A stretch of 64,000 bases of DNA. It comes from an uncultured Pseudomonadota bacterium (GTDB lineage Bacteria; Pseudomonadota; Gammaproteobacteria; Burkholderiales; SG8-39). Location of the stretch: the NCBI GenBank assembly GCA_903834835.1, contig CAILKO010000035.1, positions 398,546-462,545 of the forward strand, given 5' to 3'. Under the pieces are notes generated by a model. That model was given only the letters and a program-made list of their open reading frames with translations, searched no databases and was not told the DNA's origin. Made by a program: the position numbers and the translations under genes. How positions within the stretch are numbered: the first letter of the stretch is position 1; every line of letters starts with the position of its first letter. Of the stretch, positions 10,324 through 18,768 are shown piece after piece.

Positions 10324-10589
10324 TCGCCCTCTCCGAAGCGGTCGGCGACCAGCTCCTTCAATGCGCTCACCGCCTGCTCCGCGTCCTCGCCCTCCGCCTC
10401 GACCACCACGGTCGATCCCTTGCCGGCCGCGAGCATCATCACGCCCATGATGCTCTTCGCATTCACCCGGCGCCCGCTGCGCGCGAGCCAGATTTCGCAG
10501 CGAAAGCGGCTTGCGGTCTGGGTGAGCTTGGCCGAGGCGCGCGCGTGCAGACCCAGCTTGTTGATGATGGGAAGTTCAGCGCTGATCAT
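10320..10589 (-). CDS. ptsH: phosphocarrier protein HPr
   Basis: HPr relays phosphate from enzyme I to EIIA. With the start at MISAELPII the protein is 89 residues, and the active-site histidine (GLHARASAK) is exactly His15 and the regulatory serine (NAKSIMGVM) exactly Ser46, matching canonical HPr numbering. An ATG two codons upstream exists, but the chosen start has GGG at workable spacing. Ser46 suggests control by an HPr kinase/phosphorylase encoded elsewhere. It lies between the EIIA gene and ptsI. Confidence 0.95.
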   Translation of the reverse strand: MISAELPIINKLGLHARASAKLTQTASRFRCEIWLARSGRRVNAKSIMGVMMLAAGKGSTVVVEAEGEDAEQAVSALKELVADRFGEGE

Positions 10590-10617
10590 CGGCATACCCG
10601 GTCGTCATGTGTGGAGA

Positions 10618-11022
10618 CTAGCAGCTTCGGCATCGATCGCGGTTCATGTGGACGATTCCATCCACGCCCCCCGTGCGCACGCGCTCGATCAGCTTTTCGA
10701 GCGGATCGCCGCGCTGAGTGAGCGCTCGCAGCATCATGGGAAGGTTGACCCCGGATATGCCCTCGACCCGTCCGTCTTCGAGCAGTCTCAGCGCCGTATT
10801 GGCGGGAGTGGCACCATAGATGTCGGTCAGCACCAGAACTCCGCGACCCTGGTCCACTCTCGCGAGCGCTTCGCGCGCGCGCCCGATGATCGAATCAGGC
10901 GCTTCGCCCGGCGCGATCGTGACCGCCTCGGCATGAGGTGGCATGCCTCCGAGCACATGGGCCGCAGCGCGCAGCAGCGAATCGCCGAGCGCGCCGTGGG
11001 TGAACACGAGCACGCCTACCAA
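10618..11022 (-). CDS. PTS EIIA component, mannose/fructose family
   Basis: A 134-residue EIIA of the mannose family, which accepts phosphate from HPr on a histidine near the N-terminus: His9 in MVGVLVFTHGALGDSLL. The segments VLVLTDIYGATPANTA and GVNLPMMLRAL are family-typical. No EIIB, EIIC or EIID gene is next to it, so it probably acts as the end point of a regulatory phosphorelay, as in other betaproteobacteria that keep EI, HPr and a lone EIIA. It is 24 bases downstream of gshB and 28 bases ahead of ptsH. Confidence 0.9.
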   Translation of the reverse strand: MVGVLVFTHGALGDSLLRAAAHVLGGMPPHAEAVTIAPGEAPDSIIGRAREALARVDQGRGVLVLTDIYGATPANTALRLLEDGRVEGISGVNLPMMLRALTQRGDPLEKLIERVRTGGVDGIVHMNRDRCRSC

Positions 11023-11046
11023 AGTCCGCTCCGCAAGCCGGCAGCG

Positions 11047-11997
11047 CTAGACACGGGCGGCGACCCTGCGTTCGAGCGCCTCGATGAACAGGCCCGCGAC
11101 GTCGAAACCGGTCTGGTCCTGGATCTCGCGAAAGCAGGTCGGGCTGGTGACATTCACCTCCGTCAGCCAGTCGCCGATCACATCCAGCCCGACGAGCAGC
11201 AGACCGCGCGCGGCGAGGCCCGGCCCGAGTGTCTCGGCAATTTCGCGGTCGCGCGCCGAAAGGGGCTGTGCGACACCGCGGCCGCCGGCGGCAAGATTGC
11301 CGCGCGATTCGCCGGCCTTGGGGATACGCGCGAGTGCATAGGGCACCGGTTTGCCGTCGATCAGCAGAATCCGCTTGTCGCCCTGCACGATTTCCGGGAT
11401 GTAACGCTGGGCCATGATGCTGCGCGTGCCACCCTGCAGCATGATTTCGACAATCACGTTACGGTTCGGATCGTCGACGCGCACGCGGAAGATGTTCTCC
11501 CCGCCCATCACGTCCAGACGTTTCAGAACGACATCGCCCTGCTCTTCGATCCAGGCATGCACGCGGTCTGCGTCGCGCGTCACGAGGGTCGGCGCGACGA
11601 AACGCGAAAATTCCGCTATCGCCAGTTTTTCATTGTGATCACGCACGGCCTGCGGCGCGTTGATCACACAGGCCCCCTCGCGTTCGGCCGCCGAAAGCAA
11701 CCAGGTGCTCGTGATGTACTCGAGATCGAAAGGCGGATCCTTGCGCATCAGCACCGCGTCGAAACTGCGCAGGGTGCGTTCGGACGGCTCGCCCGCCCGG
11801 TACCAGTCTGCATCGTCGTCGCGAAGCGTGATGGGTGTCACGCACGCGCTGACCGTTCCTTCGCGCCAGGCGATGCCCGGCTGTTCGCAGATGTGGATCG
11901 CGTGGCCGCGCGCCTGCGCCGCGCGCATCATCGCAATGGACGTGTCCTTGTACGCCTTCAACGTCGCCGGCGGATCGATGATGAACAGGAATTGCAT
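11047..11997 (-). CDS. gshB: glutathione synthetase
   Basis: GshB adds glycine to gamma-glutamylcysteine to form glutathione. The 316-residue protein starts at MQFLFIIDPPATLKAYKD, which matches the family N-terminus; the longer open frame adds 19 residues of low-complexity sequence. ATP-grasp features include DVMGGENIFRV, GDKRILLIDGKPVPYALAR and the C-terminal GLDVIGDWLTEVNVTSPT. It heads the gshB-EIIA-ptsH-ptsI run on the minus strand, a common betaproteobacterial grouping. Confidence 0.96.
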   Translation of the reverse strand: MQFLFIIDPPATLKAYKDTSIAMMRAAQARGHAIHICEQPGIAWREGTVSACVTPITLRDDDADWYRAGEPSERTLRSFDAVLMRKDPPFDLEYITSTWLLSAAEREGACVINAPQAVRDHNEKLAIAEFSRFVAPTLVTRDADRVHAWIEEQGDVVLKRLDVMGGENIFRVRVDDPNRNVIVEIMLQGGTRSIMAQRYIPEIVQGDKRILLIDGKPVPYALARIPKAGESRGNLAAGGRGVAQPLSARDREIAETLGPGLAARGLLLVGLDVIGDWLTEVNVTSPTCFREIQDQTGFDVAGLFIEALERRVAARV

Positions 11998-12073
11998 GGA
12001 CGGCAGATCCCCGGAAAAGAGGGCCGGCGCGTGCCGGGCCGAACGACCCGGCAACCCGCGCCTCGAGCCTTGC

Positions 12074-12589
12074 TTACTTTGCTGCCGCCGCCTTCGCAGC
12101 CGGGGCCGCGGGTTCCTTGAATGATGCCCCCGCCTGGTTGCCCAGGTAGGCGACCGCGCGCGCGAGTTCGATGTCGCTCAATGAAGCATCGCCACCCTTC
12201 GCCGGCATCGCGTTCTTGCCCTTGGCAGCCGAGGCGACGAGCTTCTGGAATCCCATCGCGATGCGCGGTGCCCACGCGGCCTTGTCACCCAGCTTCGGGG
12301 CCCCCGCGGCACCCGTGCCGTGGCAGGCCAGACAGGCCGCTTTCGTGACCTCCTCGCCGGACCGGGCTGCGCCACCCGCGCTCGGCGCGCCGAGTTCGAC
12401 CTTGCCTACCGGCTGCAGCCGGGCCGCCACCGCTTCGGCGGTCATGGCCACCGGATCGGCCGTGGGCCGATCAATGACCAGCTTGACCATGAGCACAATG
12501 AGCACGATCGGAACCACGAAAGAAAGCACCACGACTATTGCCAGCTGCTTGGGCGTCTTGATGAAGGACTCTTCCACGTGCTCGCTCAT
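12074..12589 (-). CDS. membrane-anchored cytochrome c5 family protein
   Basis: A 171-residue monohaem cytochrome c. Residues about 15-37 form one transmembrane helix that anchors the haem domain in the periplasm. The haem site CLACH lies at 86-90, and NAMPAKGG contains the probable axial methionine. An Ala/Lys/Pro-rich tail follows. It probably carries electrons in the respiratory chain, but the partner is unknown. The stop is 77 bases ahead of gshB, so it may head that operon. Confidence 0.9.
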   Translation of the reverse strand: MSEHVEESFIKTPKQLAIVVVLSFVVPIVLIVLMVKLVIDRPTADPVAMTAEAVAARLQPVGKVELGAPSAGGAARSGEEVTKAACLACHGTGAAGAPKLGDKAAWAPRIAMGFQKLVASAAKGKNAMPAKGGDASLSDIELARAVAYLGNQAGASFKEPAAPAAKAAAAK

Positions 12590-12719
12590 GCGGCTTCCTG
12601 CCCGAAGGGTGAAAAGCGGAGATTTTAACGTGATTGGCCGCCCCCCAGCACCTCCGTGACGCCCCTGCGGCCGTGGACGGTCTCCGGTAATCCGGGTATC
12701 CTTCTCCGCCTCTCACCGG

Positions 12720-12796
12720 GCGCCCGTAGCTCAGCGGATTAGAGTATTGGCCTCCGAAGCCAAGGGTCGTGGGTTCGAATCCCGCCGGGCGCGCCA
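12720..12796 (+). tRNA. tRNA-Arg(CCG)
   Basis: A full 77-base cloverleaf. The acceptor arm GCGCCCG (12720-12726) pairs with CGGGCGC (12786-12792), followed by discriminator G and an encoded CCA end. The D arm contains GTAGCTCAGCGGATTAGAG. The anticodon stem TTGGC/GCCAA encloses the loop CTCCGAA, giving anticodon CCG (reads CGG, arginine). The T arm has GTGGGTTCGAATCCCGC. No integrated element is visible at its 3' end. Confidence 0.96.
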
Positions 12797-12991
12797 CCGA
12801 CCTGCTCTGCCCGACCGGTTCATGCCCTGAGCCGGACCTTCCTCCTCCCTCTGTAGCCTCCCCGGACTCAAGGTCTGGCGACAGGCTTTGATTCGCCGGA
12901 TGTTTTGCGCGCCGCCAAAGGGAAGTAGACTTGCAGGCCGCAGCACATCACACGCCAAAATATCAAGTCAGAGTTCACTGGAGGAGGACCC

Positions 12992-13984
12992 ATGATTCAT
13001 AGCAAACGTTCCCTGATTGCGTCCGGTGTCGCGCTGCTCGGCGCCGGACTTGCCGCGACCCTGTCCCTGTCGGCGGCAGCGCAGAACTTCCCGACCAAGC
13101 CGATCCGGATCATCGTGCCCTACCAGGCGGCCGGTGCGGTGGATCTCGGCCCCCGCCTGCTCGCGGAGCGCATGTCGGCCGATCTCGGTCAGCCGGTGCT
13201 GATCGAGAACAAGACGGGCGGCCTCGGCATGCCGGCGATGAGCGACACCATGAACGCTCCGGCTGACGGTCACGTGATTTTCGCGGGCGACGCGAGCCAC
13301 TGGGCGATCAATCCGGCCCTCGGTACTCTGACTCTCGATTTTCTGAAGGAGTTCCAGCCGCTGTCGCTGACCTTCACGAACGGCCTGATCTACGTCACCG
13401 GCACCCCGGGGATCAACAGTCTTCAGGATTTCATCAACCAGGCGCGCGCCAACCCCGGCAAGATGAACTACGGTTCGCCCGGCATCGGTTCGCTGCACCA
13501 CCTTGCGTCCGAGTCCCTGCGCGCGGGCCTCAACCTCGACATCAAGCACATCCCGTACCGCGGCGCCGCGGAGATGACCGAGTCGATTCTGCGAGGCGAC
13601 ACGCAGATCATGATCATCTCGCGCAACTCGGTGCAGTCGCATGTGACCGCGGGCAAGATCCGCTGGCTTGCGGTCGGCATCCCGAACCGGCTGAAGCAGC
13701 TTCCGGATGTCCCCACTGTCGGAGAAGTCACCGGCCTCAAGGACTTCAACTTCCCGGGCCAGCAGGCGCTCTTCGTGAAGGCCGGCACGCCGCGCCCGAT
13801 CGTCGACAAGCTCGTCAGCTCGATCCGCAAGGCCGCGCTGCAGCCGGATCTGTTCGCGAAGATGCTTGAAGTCGCGGCTTCCGAAATGACGCCGAACACG
13901 CCGGAACAGCTGACCGAAGTGATCCGCGGCGACATCCGCAAGTTCACGGCCGTGGTCAAGAGCTCGGGCGCCAAGGCAAACTGA
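12992..13984 (+). CDS. Bug-type tripartite tricarboxylate transporter receptor (first copy)
   Basis: A 330-residue periplasmic solute-binding protein of the Bug/TctC family, which delivers carboxylated ligands to TctAB permeases or acts in sensing. A signal peptide (1 to about 31, ending SAAAQ) precedes the family opening NFPTKPIRIIVPYQAAG. MNYGSPGIGSLHHLASE and IPYRGAAEMTESILRGD are typical. The Asp or Asn that normally contacts a carboxylate lies in the first loop (QAAGAVD). GGAGG sits eight bases before the start. No tctA or tctB is in this window, so it is an orphan receptor of unknown ligand. Confidence 0.93.
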   Translation: MIHSKRSLIASGVALLGAGLAATLSLSAAAQNFPTKPIRIIVPYQAAGAVDLGPRLLAERMSADLGQPVLIENKTGGLGMPAMSDTMNAPADGHVIFAGDASHWAINPALGTLTLDFLKEFQPLSLTFTNGLIYVTGTPGINSLQDFINQARANPGKMNYGSPGIGSLHHLASESLRAGLNLDIKHIPYRGAAEMTESILRGDTQIMIISRNSVQSHVTAGKIRWLAVGIPNRLKQLPDVPTVGEVTGLKDFNFPGQQALFVKAGTPRPIVDKLVSSIRKAALQPDLFAKMLEVAASEMTPNTPEQLTEVIRGDIRKFTAVVKSSGAKAN

Positions 13985-14011
13985 TCCCGCAATCGTCGTT
14001 TTCATGTCAAA

Positions 14012-14036
14012 CGCCCGGCCGTCACCCGGCCGGGCG
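14012..14036 (+). terminator. GC-rich hairpin after the first Bug gene
   Basis: CGCCCGGCC pairs perfectly with GGCCGGGCG across a seven-base loop, 27 bases after the stop. There is no T-run, so it may stabilise or attenuate the transcript rather than act as a strong intrinsic terminator. The rest of 13985-14239 shows no gene. Confidence 0.4.
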
Positions 14037-14239
14037 CGCAGTACCTTCATTCAACCGACAGTCAGCCCGTCGGACAGACTGTCGGGGGCACTGCGCAAGG
14101 CGCTGACCAACCCGGGCGGTGAAGGTATCCGGCGCCCGGCCCTAGGCCGGGTCTGCATCGATTCTGCCTGTCCGGGACGGACGGATCGGTAAACTAGGGA
14201 CGTTTCCATTTTCTCCGGGATCCCGCAAGGAGGACCACC

Positions 14240-15208
14240 ATGAAATCCGCCCGTACCGCAGTTGCCGCAGCGTTGCTCGCCGTAGCGTTCGGCGCCACCG
14301 CCCAGCAGTACCCGACCAAGAGTCCGACCCTGCTCGTGCCGTTCGCCCCCGGCCCGACCGACACCGTCGGCCGCGTGATCGTCCAGGCGATGGAGAAGCC
14401 GTTCGGCCGCAGCTTTCTAGTGGAGAACCGCCCGAGCAACGGCGGCATCCTCGCACCCGAACTGGTGGCGAAGGCGGCGCCGGACGGCTACACGATACTC
14501 ATCCATCACATCGGTATGGCGACCACGCCGGCGCTCTATCGCCAGCTGCGTTACAACCCGCTCACCGACTTCGAGTACATCGGTCTGATCAACGATGTGC
14601 CGATGACCCTGATCGCGCGCAGCAACTTCCCGGCGGCGAATCTGAAGGAGCTGCTTGCCTATCTCAAGTCGAACAAGGACAAGGTTGCCCTGGCACATGC
14701 CGGCATCGGTGCGGCCTCGCATCTGTGCGGCATGCTGTTCCAGAGCGCGATCGAGACGGAGCTGCTTACGGTTCCCTACAAGGGAACCGGGCCGGCGATG
14801 AACGACCTGTTGGGCGGACAGACCGATCTCATGTGCGACCAGACCACCAACACCACCGGTCACATCCGGGGCGGCAAGGTGAAGGCCTACGGCATCACCT
14901 CGGCGCGTCGCGCCGCCTCCCTGCCGGACATTCCGACGATGGAAGAGCAGGGCATGAAGGGCTTCCAGGTCGGGATCTGGCACGCGCTGTACGCGCCCAA
15001 GGGCACACCCAAGCCGATTATCGACAGGCTTTCCGGCGCGCTGCAGGAAGCGCTGCGCGATGAAACGGTGAAGAAGCGCTTCGCCGACCTTGGCGCCGAG
15101 ACCTTCCCGCCGGAGCGCGGCACGCCGGATGCGCTGCGCGCCCACCTCAAGGCCGAGATCGACAAGTGGGGGCCGATCATCCGCAAGGCGGGCGTCTACG
15201 CCGACTGA
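14240..15208 (+). CDS. Bug-type tripartite tricarboxylate transporter receptor (second copy)
   Basis: A second orphan TctC-like binding protein, 322 residues, with a signal peptide (1 to about 22, ending GATA) followed by QQYPTKSPTLLVPFAPGPTDTVGR. Typical segments are AKAAPDGYTILIHHIGM, LTVPYKGTGPAMNDLLGGQ and GKVKAYGITSARR. A clear AGGAGG lies nine bases before the ATG. It is clearly diverged from the copy at 12992 and has its own upstream region with a hairpin, so the two may be expressed separately. It converges on asnS; ligand unknown. Confidence 0.93.
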   Translation: MKSARTAVAAALLAVAFGATAQQYPTKSPTLLVPFAPGPTDTVGRVIVQAMEKPFGRSFLVENRPSNGGILAPELVAKAAPDGYTILIHHIGMATTPALYRQLRYNPLTDFEYIGLINDVPMTLIARSNFPAANLKELLAYLKSNKDKVALAHAGIGAASHLCGMLFQSAIETELLTVPYKGTGPAMNDLLGGQTDLMCDQTTNTTGHIRGGKVKAYGITSARRAASLPDIPTMEEQGMKGFQVGIWHALYAPKGTPKPIIDRLSGALQEALRDETVKKRFADLGAETFPPERGTPDALRAHLKAEIDKWGPIIRKAGVYAD

Positions 15209-15268
15209 TTGCCCGGACTGCCTCGGCCGGCCCTGCCGCGCGAGGCGCTTCCTGATCCGGGGACGCGC

Positions 15269-16669
15269 TCAGTAGCGCGCGTTGCCCGGCGTGCGCGGGA
15301 AAGGAATCACGTCGCGCACGTTCGAGAGCCCGGTTGCGTAGGCAATCGTGCGCTCGAAGCCCAGACCGAAGCCGGCGTGCGGCACGCTGCCATAGCGCCG
15401 CAGATCGAGATACCAGCCGTAGTGCGCAGGATCCAGACCAGCGGCCCTCATACGGTCCGCCAGCGGTTCGGCGCGCTCCTCGCGCTGGCTCCCGCCGATG
15501 ATCTCGCCGATACCCGGGGCGAGCACGTCCATCGCGGCCACCGTGCGGTCGTCGTCATTCAGACGCATGTAGAAGGCCTTGATCTCCTTCGGGTAGTTCA
15601 TCACGATCACCGGGCGGCCGACGTGCTGCTCGGTGAGATAGCGCTCGTGCTCGGACTGCAGGTCGATGCCCCAGCTCACCGGATATTCGAAGTTCGCTTT
15701 CGCGCGACCGAGTATCGCCACGGCTTCCGTGTAATCCATGCGCGCGAACTCCGAGCGCGCAATCCCCTCCAGCTTGGCCACGACACCTTTCTCGATCCGC
15801 TCGTCGAAGAATGCCATGTCGTCCGCCCGCTCCGCGAGCACGGTACCGAACACGTGCTTCAGGAGCGCCTCGGCAAGATCCGCGTCCTCCTTCAGACTGG
15901 CGAAGGCGATTTCCGGTTCGACCATCCAGAATTCCGCAAGGTGGCGACTGGTGTTCGAGTTCTCGGCGCGGAAGGTCGGGCCGAAGGTATAGACCTTCGA
16001 CATCGCGAGACAGTAGCTCTCCACATTCAACTGCCCGGAAACCGTGAGAAAAGCTTCGCGTCCGAAAAAGTCCTGCGCGTAATCGACGCCGCCCGAAGCG
16101 TTGCGAGGCAGGTTGGCGAGATCCAGCGTCGAGACCCGGAACAGCGCCCCGGCTCCCTCCGCGTCCGATGCCGTGATGATCGGCGTGTTGATCCAGAAGA
16201 AGCCGCGCTCATCGAAGAAGCGGTGTATCGCCTGCGCAATGGTGTGTCGCACGCGGGTCGCCGCCGCGATCACGTTGGTGCGCGGGCGCAGGTGAGCGAC
16301 TTCGCGCAGGAATTCCAGCGTGTGCGGCTTCGGCTGGATGGGGTAGGTGTCCGGATCGTCCACCCAGCCGATGACGCGGATCGCGTCGGCGTGCATTTCG
16401 TAGGGCTGACCCTTCGCGGGCGAGGGCAGGATACGGCCTTCGGCCTCGATCGAGCAGCCCGCCGTCAGGTGCAGGATTTCGGCAGCGTAGTTCGAGAGCG
16501 CCTTCGGTGCCACGATCTGCACCGGGTGAAACGAGGACCCGTCGGAGAGATTGACGAAGGAAAAACCGGCCTTGGAATCGCGTCGCGTGCGGACCCAGCC
16601 TTTCAGCGTGACGGGGACGTCCTGAGGCGAGCGGCCGGCAAGTACATCTGAACAGGTGACGTGTGACAT
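15269..16669 (-). CDS. asnS: asparaginyl-tRNA synthetase
   Basis: AsnRS is a class IIb synthetase that charges tRNA(Asn). The 466-residue protein has an N-terminal OB-fold anticodon-binding domain ([20 protein letters not shown]), class II motif 2 ([19 protein letters not shown]) and motif 3 ([15 protein letters not shown]). The chosen ATG gives [12 protein letters not shown]. It coexists with gatB, so Asn-tRNA can be made directly here. Its promoter has a perfect -10 box directly abutted by a copy of the window's dispersed palindrome. Confidence 0.96.
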   Translation of the reverse strand: MSHVTCSDVLAGRSPQDVPVTLKGWVRTRRDSKAGFSFVNLSDGSSFHPVQIVAPKALSNYAAEILHLTAGCSIEAEGRILPSPAKGQPYEMHADAIRVIGWVDDPDTYPIQPKPHTLEFLREVAHLRPRTNVIAAATRVRHTIAQAIHRFFDERGFFWINTPIITASDAEGAGALFRVSTLDLANLPRNASGGVDYAQDFFGREAFLTVSGQLNVESYCLAMSKVYTFGPTFRAENSNTSRHLAEFWMVEPEIAFASLKEDADLAEALLKHVFGTVLAERADDMAFFDERIEKGVVAKLEGIARSEFARMDYTEAVAILGRAKANFEYPVSWGIDLQSEHERYLTEQHVGRPVIVMNYPKEIKAFYMRLNDDDRTVAAMDVLAPGIGEIIGGSQREERAEPLADRMRAAGLDPAHYGWYLDLRRYGSVPHAGFGLGFERTIAYATGLSNVRDVIPFPRTPGNARY

Positions 16670-16735
16670 GGCCAGTATGGATTTCGGTTGTCGAAGCCTG
16701 CGGCGTTCCGGCAGGGAAGGAATTGCACTGTACCG

Positions 16736-16741
16736 ATTATA
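16736..16741 (-). promoter_or_regulatory. -10 box of the asnS promoter
   Basis: A perfect TATAAT on the minus strand, 67 bases upstream of the asnS ATG. The palindrome at 16742-16763 begins at the very next base and covers the whole spacer, so anything binding it would block RNA polymerase. The -35 region is poor, as might be expected of a regulated promoter. Confidence 0.6.
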
Positions 16742-16763
16742 ATAGTAACATATACGTTACTAT
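16742..16763. repeat. dispersed palindrome, copy 2 (possible asnS operator)
   Basis: A 22-base perfect-arm palindrome, ATAGTAAC-ATATAC-GTTACTAT, matches the cores at 3019 and 55387. It lies 16 bases after the stop of the dehalogenase-like gene and directly upstream of the asnS -10 box. It can be read as a 3'-end hairpin of one gene or as an operator of the next. Confidence 0.75.
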
Positions 16764-16779
16764 ATGGTGCCCGCGCCGG

Positions 16780-17457
16780 CTATTTTGCCCATCCGCCGCA
16801 CATCGGGAAAATCTGACCGACGAAGCAGTCTGCCGCGGCGCTGCACAGGTAGGCGGCAAACATCGCGTCCTCCTCCGGGCTCACCAGCCGGCCTAGCGGC
16901 ACCTCCCATTTGAGCCGCTCCTGGAATTTCGGATTCGCCTGCACTTCGGGCGGATAGTAGGTGGGGTTCTCCACGAAGTTCTGGGCAATTGCGTTCACCT
17001 GGACGTTGTGCGGCGCGCACTCCACACCCACCGCCTGGATGTACGCGAGCTGGGCGCCGCGCGCAGCCGCGTAGGTCGAGCGCAGCTTCATCCCGCGCAG
17101 CGGCGAAGCGCTGCCCATCAGCAGAATCTTGCCGGAGCGCCGCTCCATCATCGGCGGCAGCGCCGCGCGCACCAGACGCTGCAGCGGATCCACCATCCAG
17201 TCGAAGGCCGCGCGCCATTCCGCGTCCGTTGCCGCCACCGCCGTGCTGCTCGATGCAGGCAATGCGAGGTTGGCAATCAGCGCATCGATACTGCCGGCCT
17301 CGTCCAGCGCAGCCGCCGGTGCCTGCGCATCGAGCAGCGAGCGCGAATCCGCCACGACGTCGGCGCCGAGCCGGGCGAGTGTTGCACAAAGCGCCGGGCC
17401 CATGAAGGCGTCGGCCTGGGTAACGAGTATGCGTTTGCCCTTGATGTCCGCGAGCAT
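16780..17457 (-). CDS. halohydrin dehalogenase-like SDR-fold protein
   Basis: A 225-residue short-chain dehydrogenase-fold protein that lacks the NAD-binding glycine motif and the YxxxK catalytic pair. It has instead both signatures of halohydrin dehalogenases: T-x4-F-x-G (Thr13 to Gly20, TQADAFMG) in the former cofactor site, and S-x12-Y-x3-R (Ser116, Tyr129, Arg133). The segments STYAAARGA and ENPTYYPPE also resemble HheC-type enzymes. These enzymes turn vicinal haloalcohols into epoxides and can open epoxides with small anions. The start at MLADIKGKRIL is preceded by GGAGG; a longer ATG frame is less likely. Substrate unknown; a non-dehalogenating relative is possible. Confidence 0.8.
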   Translation of the reverse strand: MLADIKGKRILVTQADAFMGPALCATLARLGADVVADSRSLLDAQAPAAALDEAGSIDALIANLALPASSSTAVAATDAEWRAAFDWMVDPLQRLVRAALPPMMERRSGKILLMGSASPLRGMKLRSTYAAARGAQLAYIQAVGVECAPHNVQVNAIAQNFVENPTYYPPEVQANPKFQERLKWEVPLGRLVSPEEDAMFAAYLCSAAADCFVGQIFPMCGGWAK

Positions 17458-17609
17458 TGTTGAGTCCTCCACAGGTGTTCCGGTCCCGTTCCGGGTGGCG
17501 CCAAGTGTAGCGGTCGCGCGGTCGCTCCCAGCGGGGCTGCGCTAAGATCAGGGGGCGGCCATCCTGGCCGCCACATCCGGATGCTGTGTTGTTTGCGCAG
17601 GAGATGGTC

Positions 17610-18005
17610 ATGCGAACGCGGTTTTCTTTCAGATCAGGATTTCTCCCGGTCATCGCCTCATCGCTCTGCGCGCTGATGCTGTCCCTCGCGCCGCTGGCTG
17701 CGCGGGCCACCAACCTGCTCGATCTCGTCTACGACAAGGAGACGAACGAACTCGTTGCGACCATCGCCTATGGCGGCAGCAACCCGGACCACAAATTCAG
17801 GCTCGTATGGGGACCTTGCCAGTCCATCCCGGGGCCGGTGCCCAACGCCGCAGGCGCCGATGTAATTGACGAACAGGGCATGGACCCGGTGACGCAGGAA
17901 TACATCGTCAAGACTCGGTTTGGACTTGGCGGGTTCCCCTGCCGGCCGGTACTCATCACCCTGCGCATCGGACGCCGGATCAACCGCACGGTCCTCGTTC
18001 CCTGA
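17610..18005 (+). CDS. hypothetical secreted protein
   Basis: The family is not recognised. The 131-residue product has a signal peptide (MRTRFSFRSGFLPVIASSL to about ARA, residue 32) and a short mature part with two cysteines (WGPCQSI and GFPCRPV), probably a disulfide. The start at MRTRF has AGGAG seven bases upstream; earlier in-frame ATG codons are poorly placed. It is divergent from the dehalogenase-like gene and convergent with the FecR-domain gene. Confidence 0.7.
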   Translation: MRTRFSFRSGFLPVIASSLCALMLSLAPLAARATNLLDLVYDKETNELVATIAYGGSNPDHKFRLVWGPCQSIPGPVPNAAGADVIDEQGMDPVTQEYIVKTRFGLGGFPCRPVLITLRIGRRINRTVLVP

Positions 18006-18047
18006 GCGCCACGGTAGGGACGGAACAAGCGGACGTCGGGCGCAGCC

Positions 18048-18722
18048 TCAACCGGGCGTGGTCCCGCCGGTGAAAGGATCCGGGCGGCCTGCGTAGCGTT
18101 CAAGCCGTGTCATTTCCTCGCTCGTATGGCGCTCGAAGGGCGCCTCAACATGGGCACCCTGCCGCGGGATACGTCGTGCCAGGTGGTTAACCGTCGTGAC
18201 TGGCACGCGCTCCATCATACGATCTTCCGGCGTCATGATTTCGGTGCTGCCAAAGCAGGTGCAGGCATAGGTCTCGTCTCTTCGCGCCTCAACGTACACA
18301 CCCGTGCCGCGTATGCCGATGGTAGCGGTGGGCGCGATGACGGATCGCCTCGCGCCGCGGGCAAAAGTGGCGCCGAGCGCGCCTGTCAGGAGACGTAGCG
18401 CATTGATCGCCGTCTCGCCTACCCGCGCAGGTTCCAGGCGCAACTCCGTCTCCCCGCGCAGGAAGAACGCATCTCCACCGACCGTGAACCACAGGCTCGC
18501 GCCCCGCGTTGCGTACAGCGTGTCACCGGCCCGGATCGGTGTCGAAACCGACACGTCCCGACCATTCACGAGCACATTGCCGGACAGTTCGCGCACACCC
18601 GCCACCTGCGCGCCGGATTGTAGCGGAAGCAACGCGCCGGCCGTCAGACCCGCTGCGGAACGGAGGAAAGCGCGTCGCCCGAAGTAGGACGACACACAGC
18701 GGTGCGGAGCTCTTTTTTCCAT
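18048..18722 (-). CDS. FecR-domain protein with Tat-type signal
   Basis: A 224-residue exported protein. Its N-terminus GRRAFLRSAAGLTAGALLP contains the twin-arginine motif (Arg16-Arg17) and a hydrophobic stretch. The mature part has a FecR-like domain: VLVNGRDVSVSTPIRAGDTLYATRG, SLWFTVGGDAFFLRGETEL, LRLLTGALGATF and TIGIRGTGVYVE. FecR domains often read a surface or periplasmic signal, but there is no ECF sigma factor or TonB receptor next to it, so a role in sigma signalling is not supported. C-terminal CTCF may bind a metal. Confidence 0.82.
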   Translation of the reverse strand: MEKRAPHRCVSSYFGRRAFLRSAAGLTAGALLPLQSGAQVAGVRELSGNVLVNGRDVSVSTPIRAGDTLYATRGASLWFTVGGDAFFLRGETELRLEPARVGETAINALRLLTGALGATFARGARRSVIAPTATIGIRGTGVYVEARRDETYACTCFGSTEIMTPEDRMMERVPVTTVNHLARRIPRQGAHVEAPFERHTSEEMTRLERYAGRPDPFTGGTTPG

Positions 18723-18768
18723 AGTTCCTGTCCTGTCGTTTTACGGCTTCAGTGCTTGAATGCACTCA

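Noticed and set aside
8485..12120. A 1211-codon plus-strand open frame
   Set aside because: It runs antisense to ptsI, ptsH, the EIIA gene and gshB, all with clear motifs. Its translation is Arg/His/Ala-rich and without any domain, as expected of an antisense shadow in GC-rich DNA.
12571..12586. TTCCACGTG resembling half of a parS site
   Set aside because: Only about the left half and centre match, and it lies inside the cytochrome c5 coding sequence far from parAB.
12720..12991. Possible attachment site or integrated element at the tRNA-Arg gene
   Set aside because: No integrase, no repeat of the tRNA 3' end and no change in gene type directly downstream were found.
15209..16651. A 480-codon plus-strand open frame
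   Set aside because: It is the antisense shadow of asnS, which has all class II synthetase motifs.
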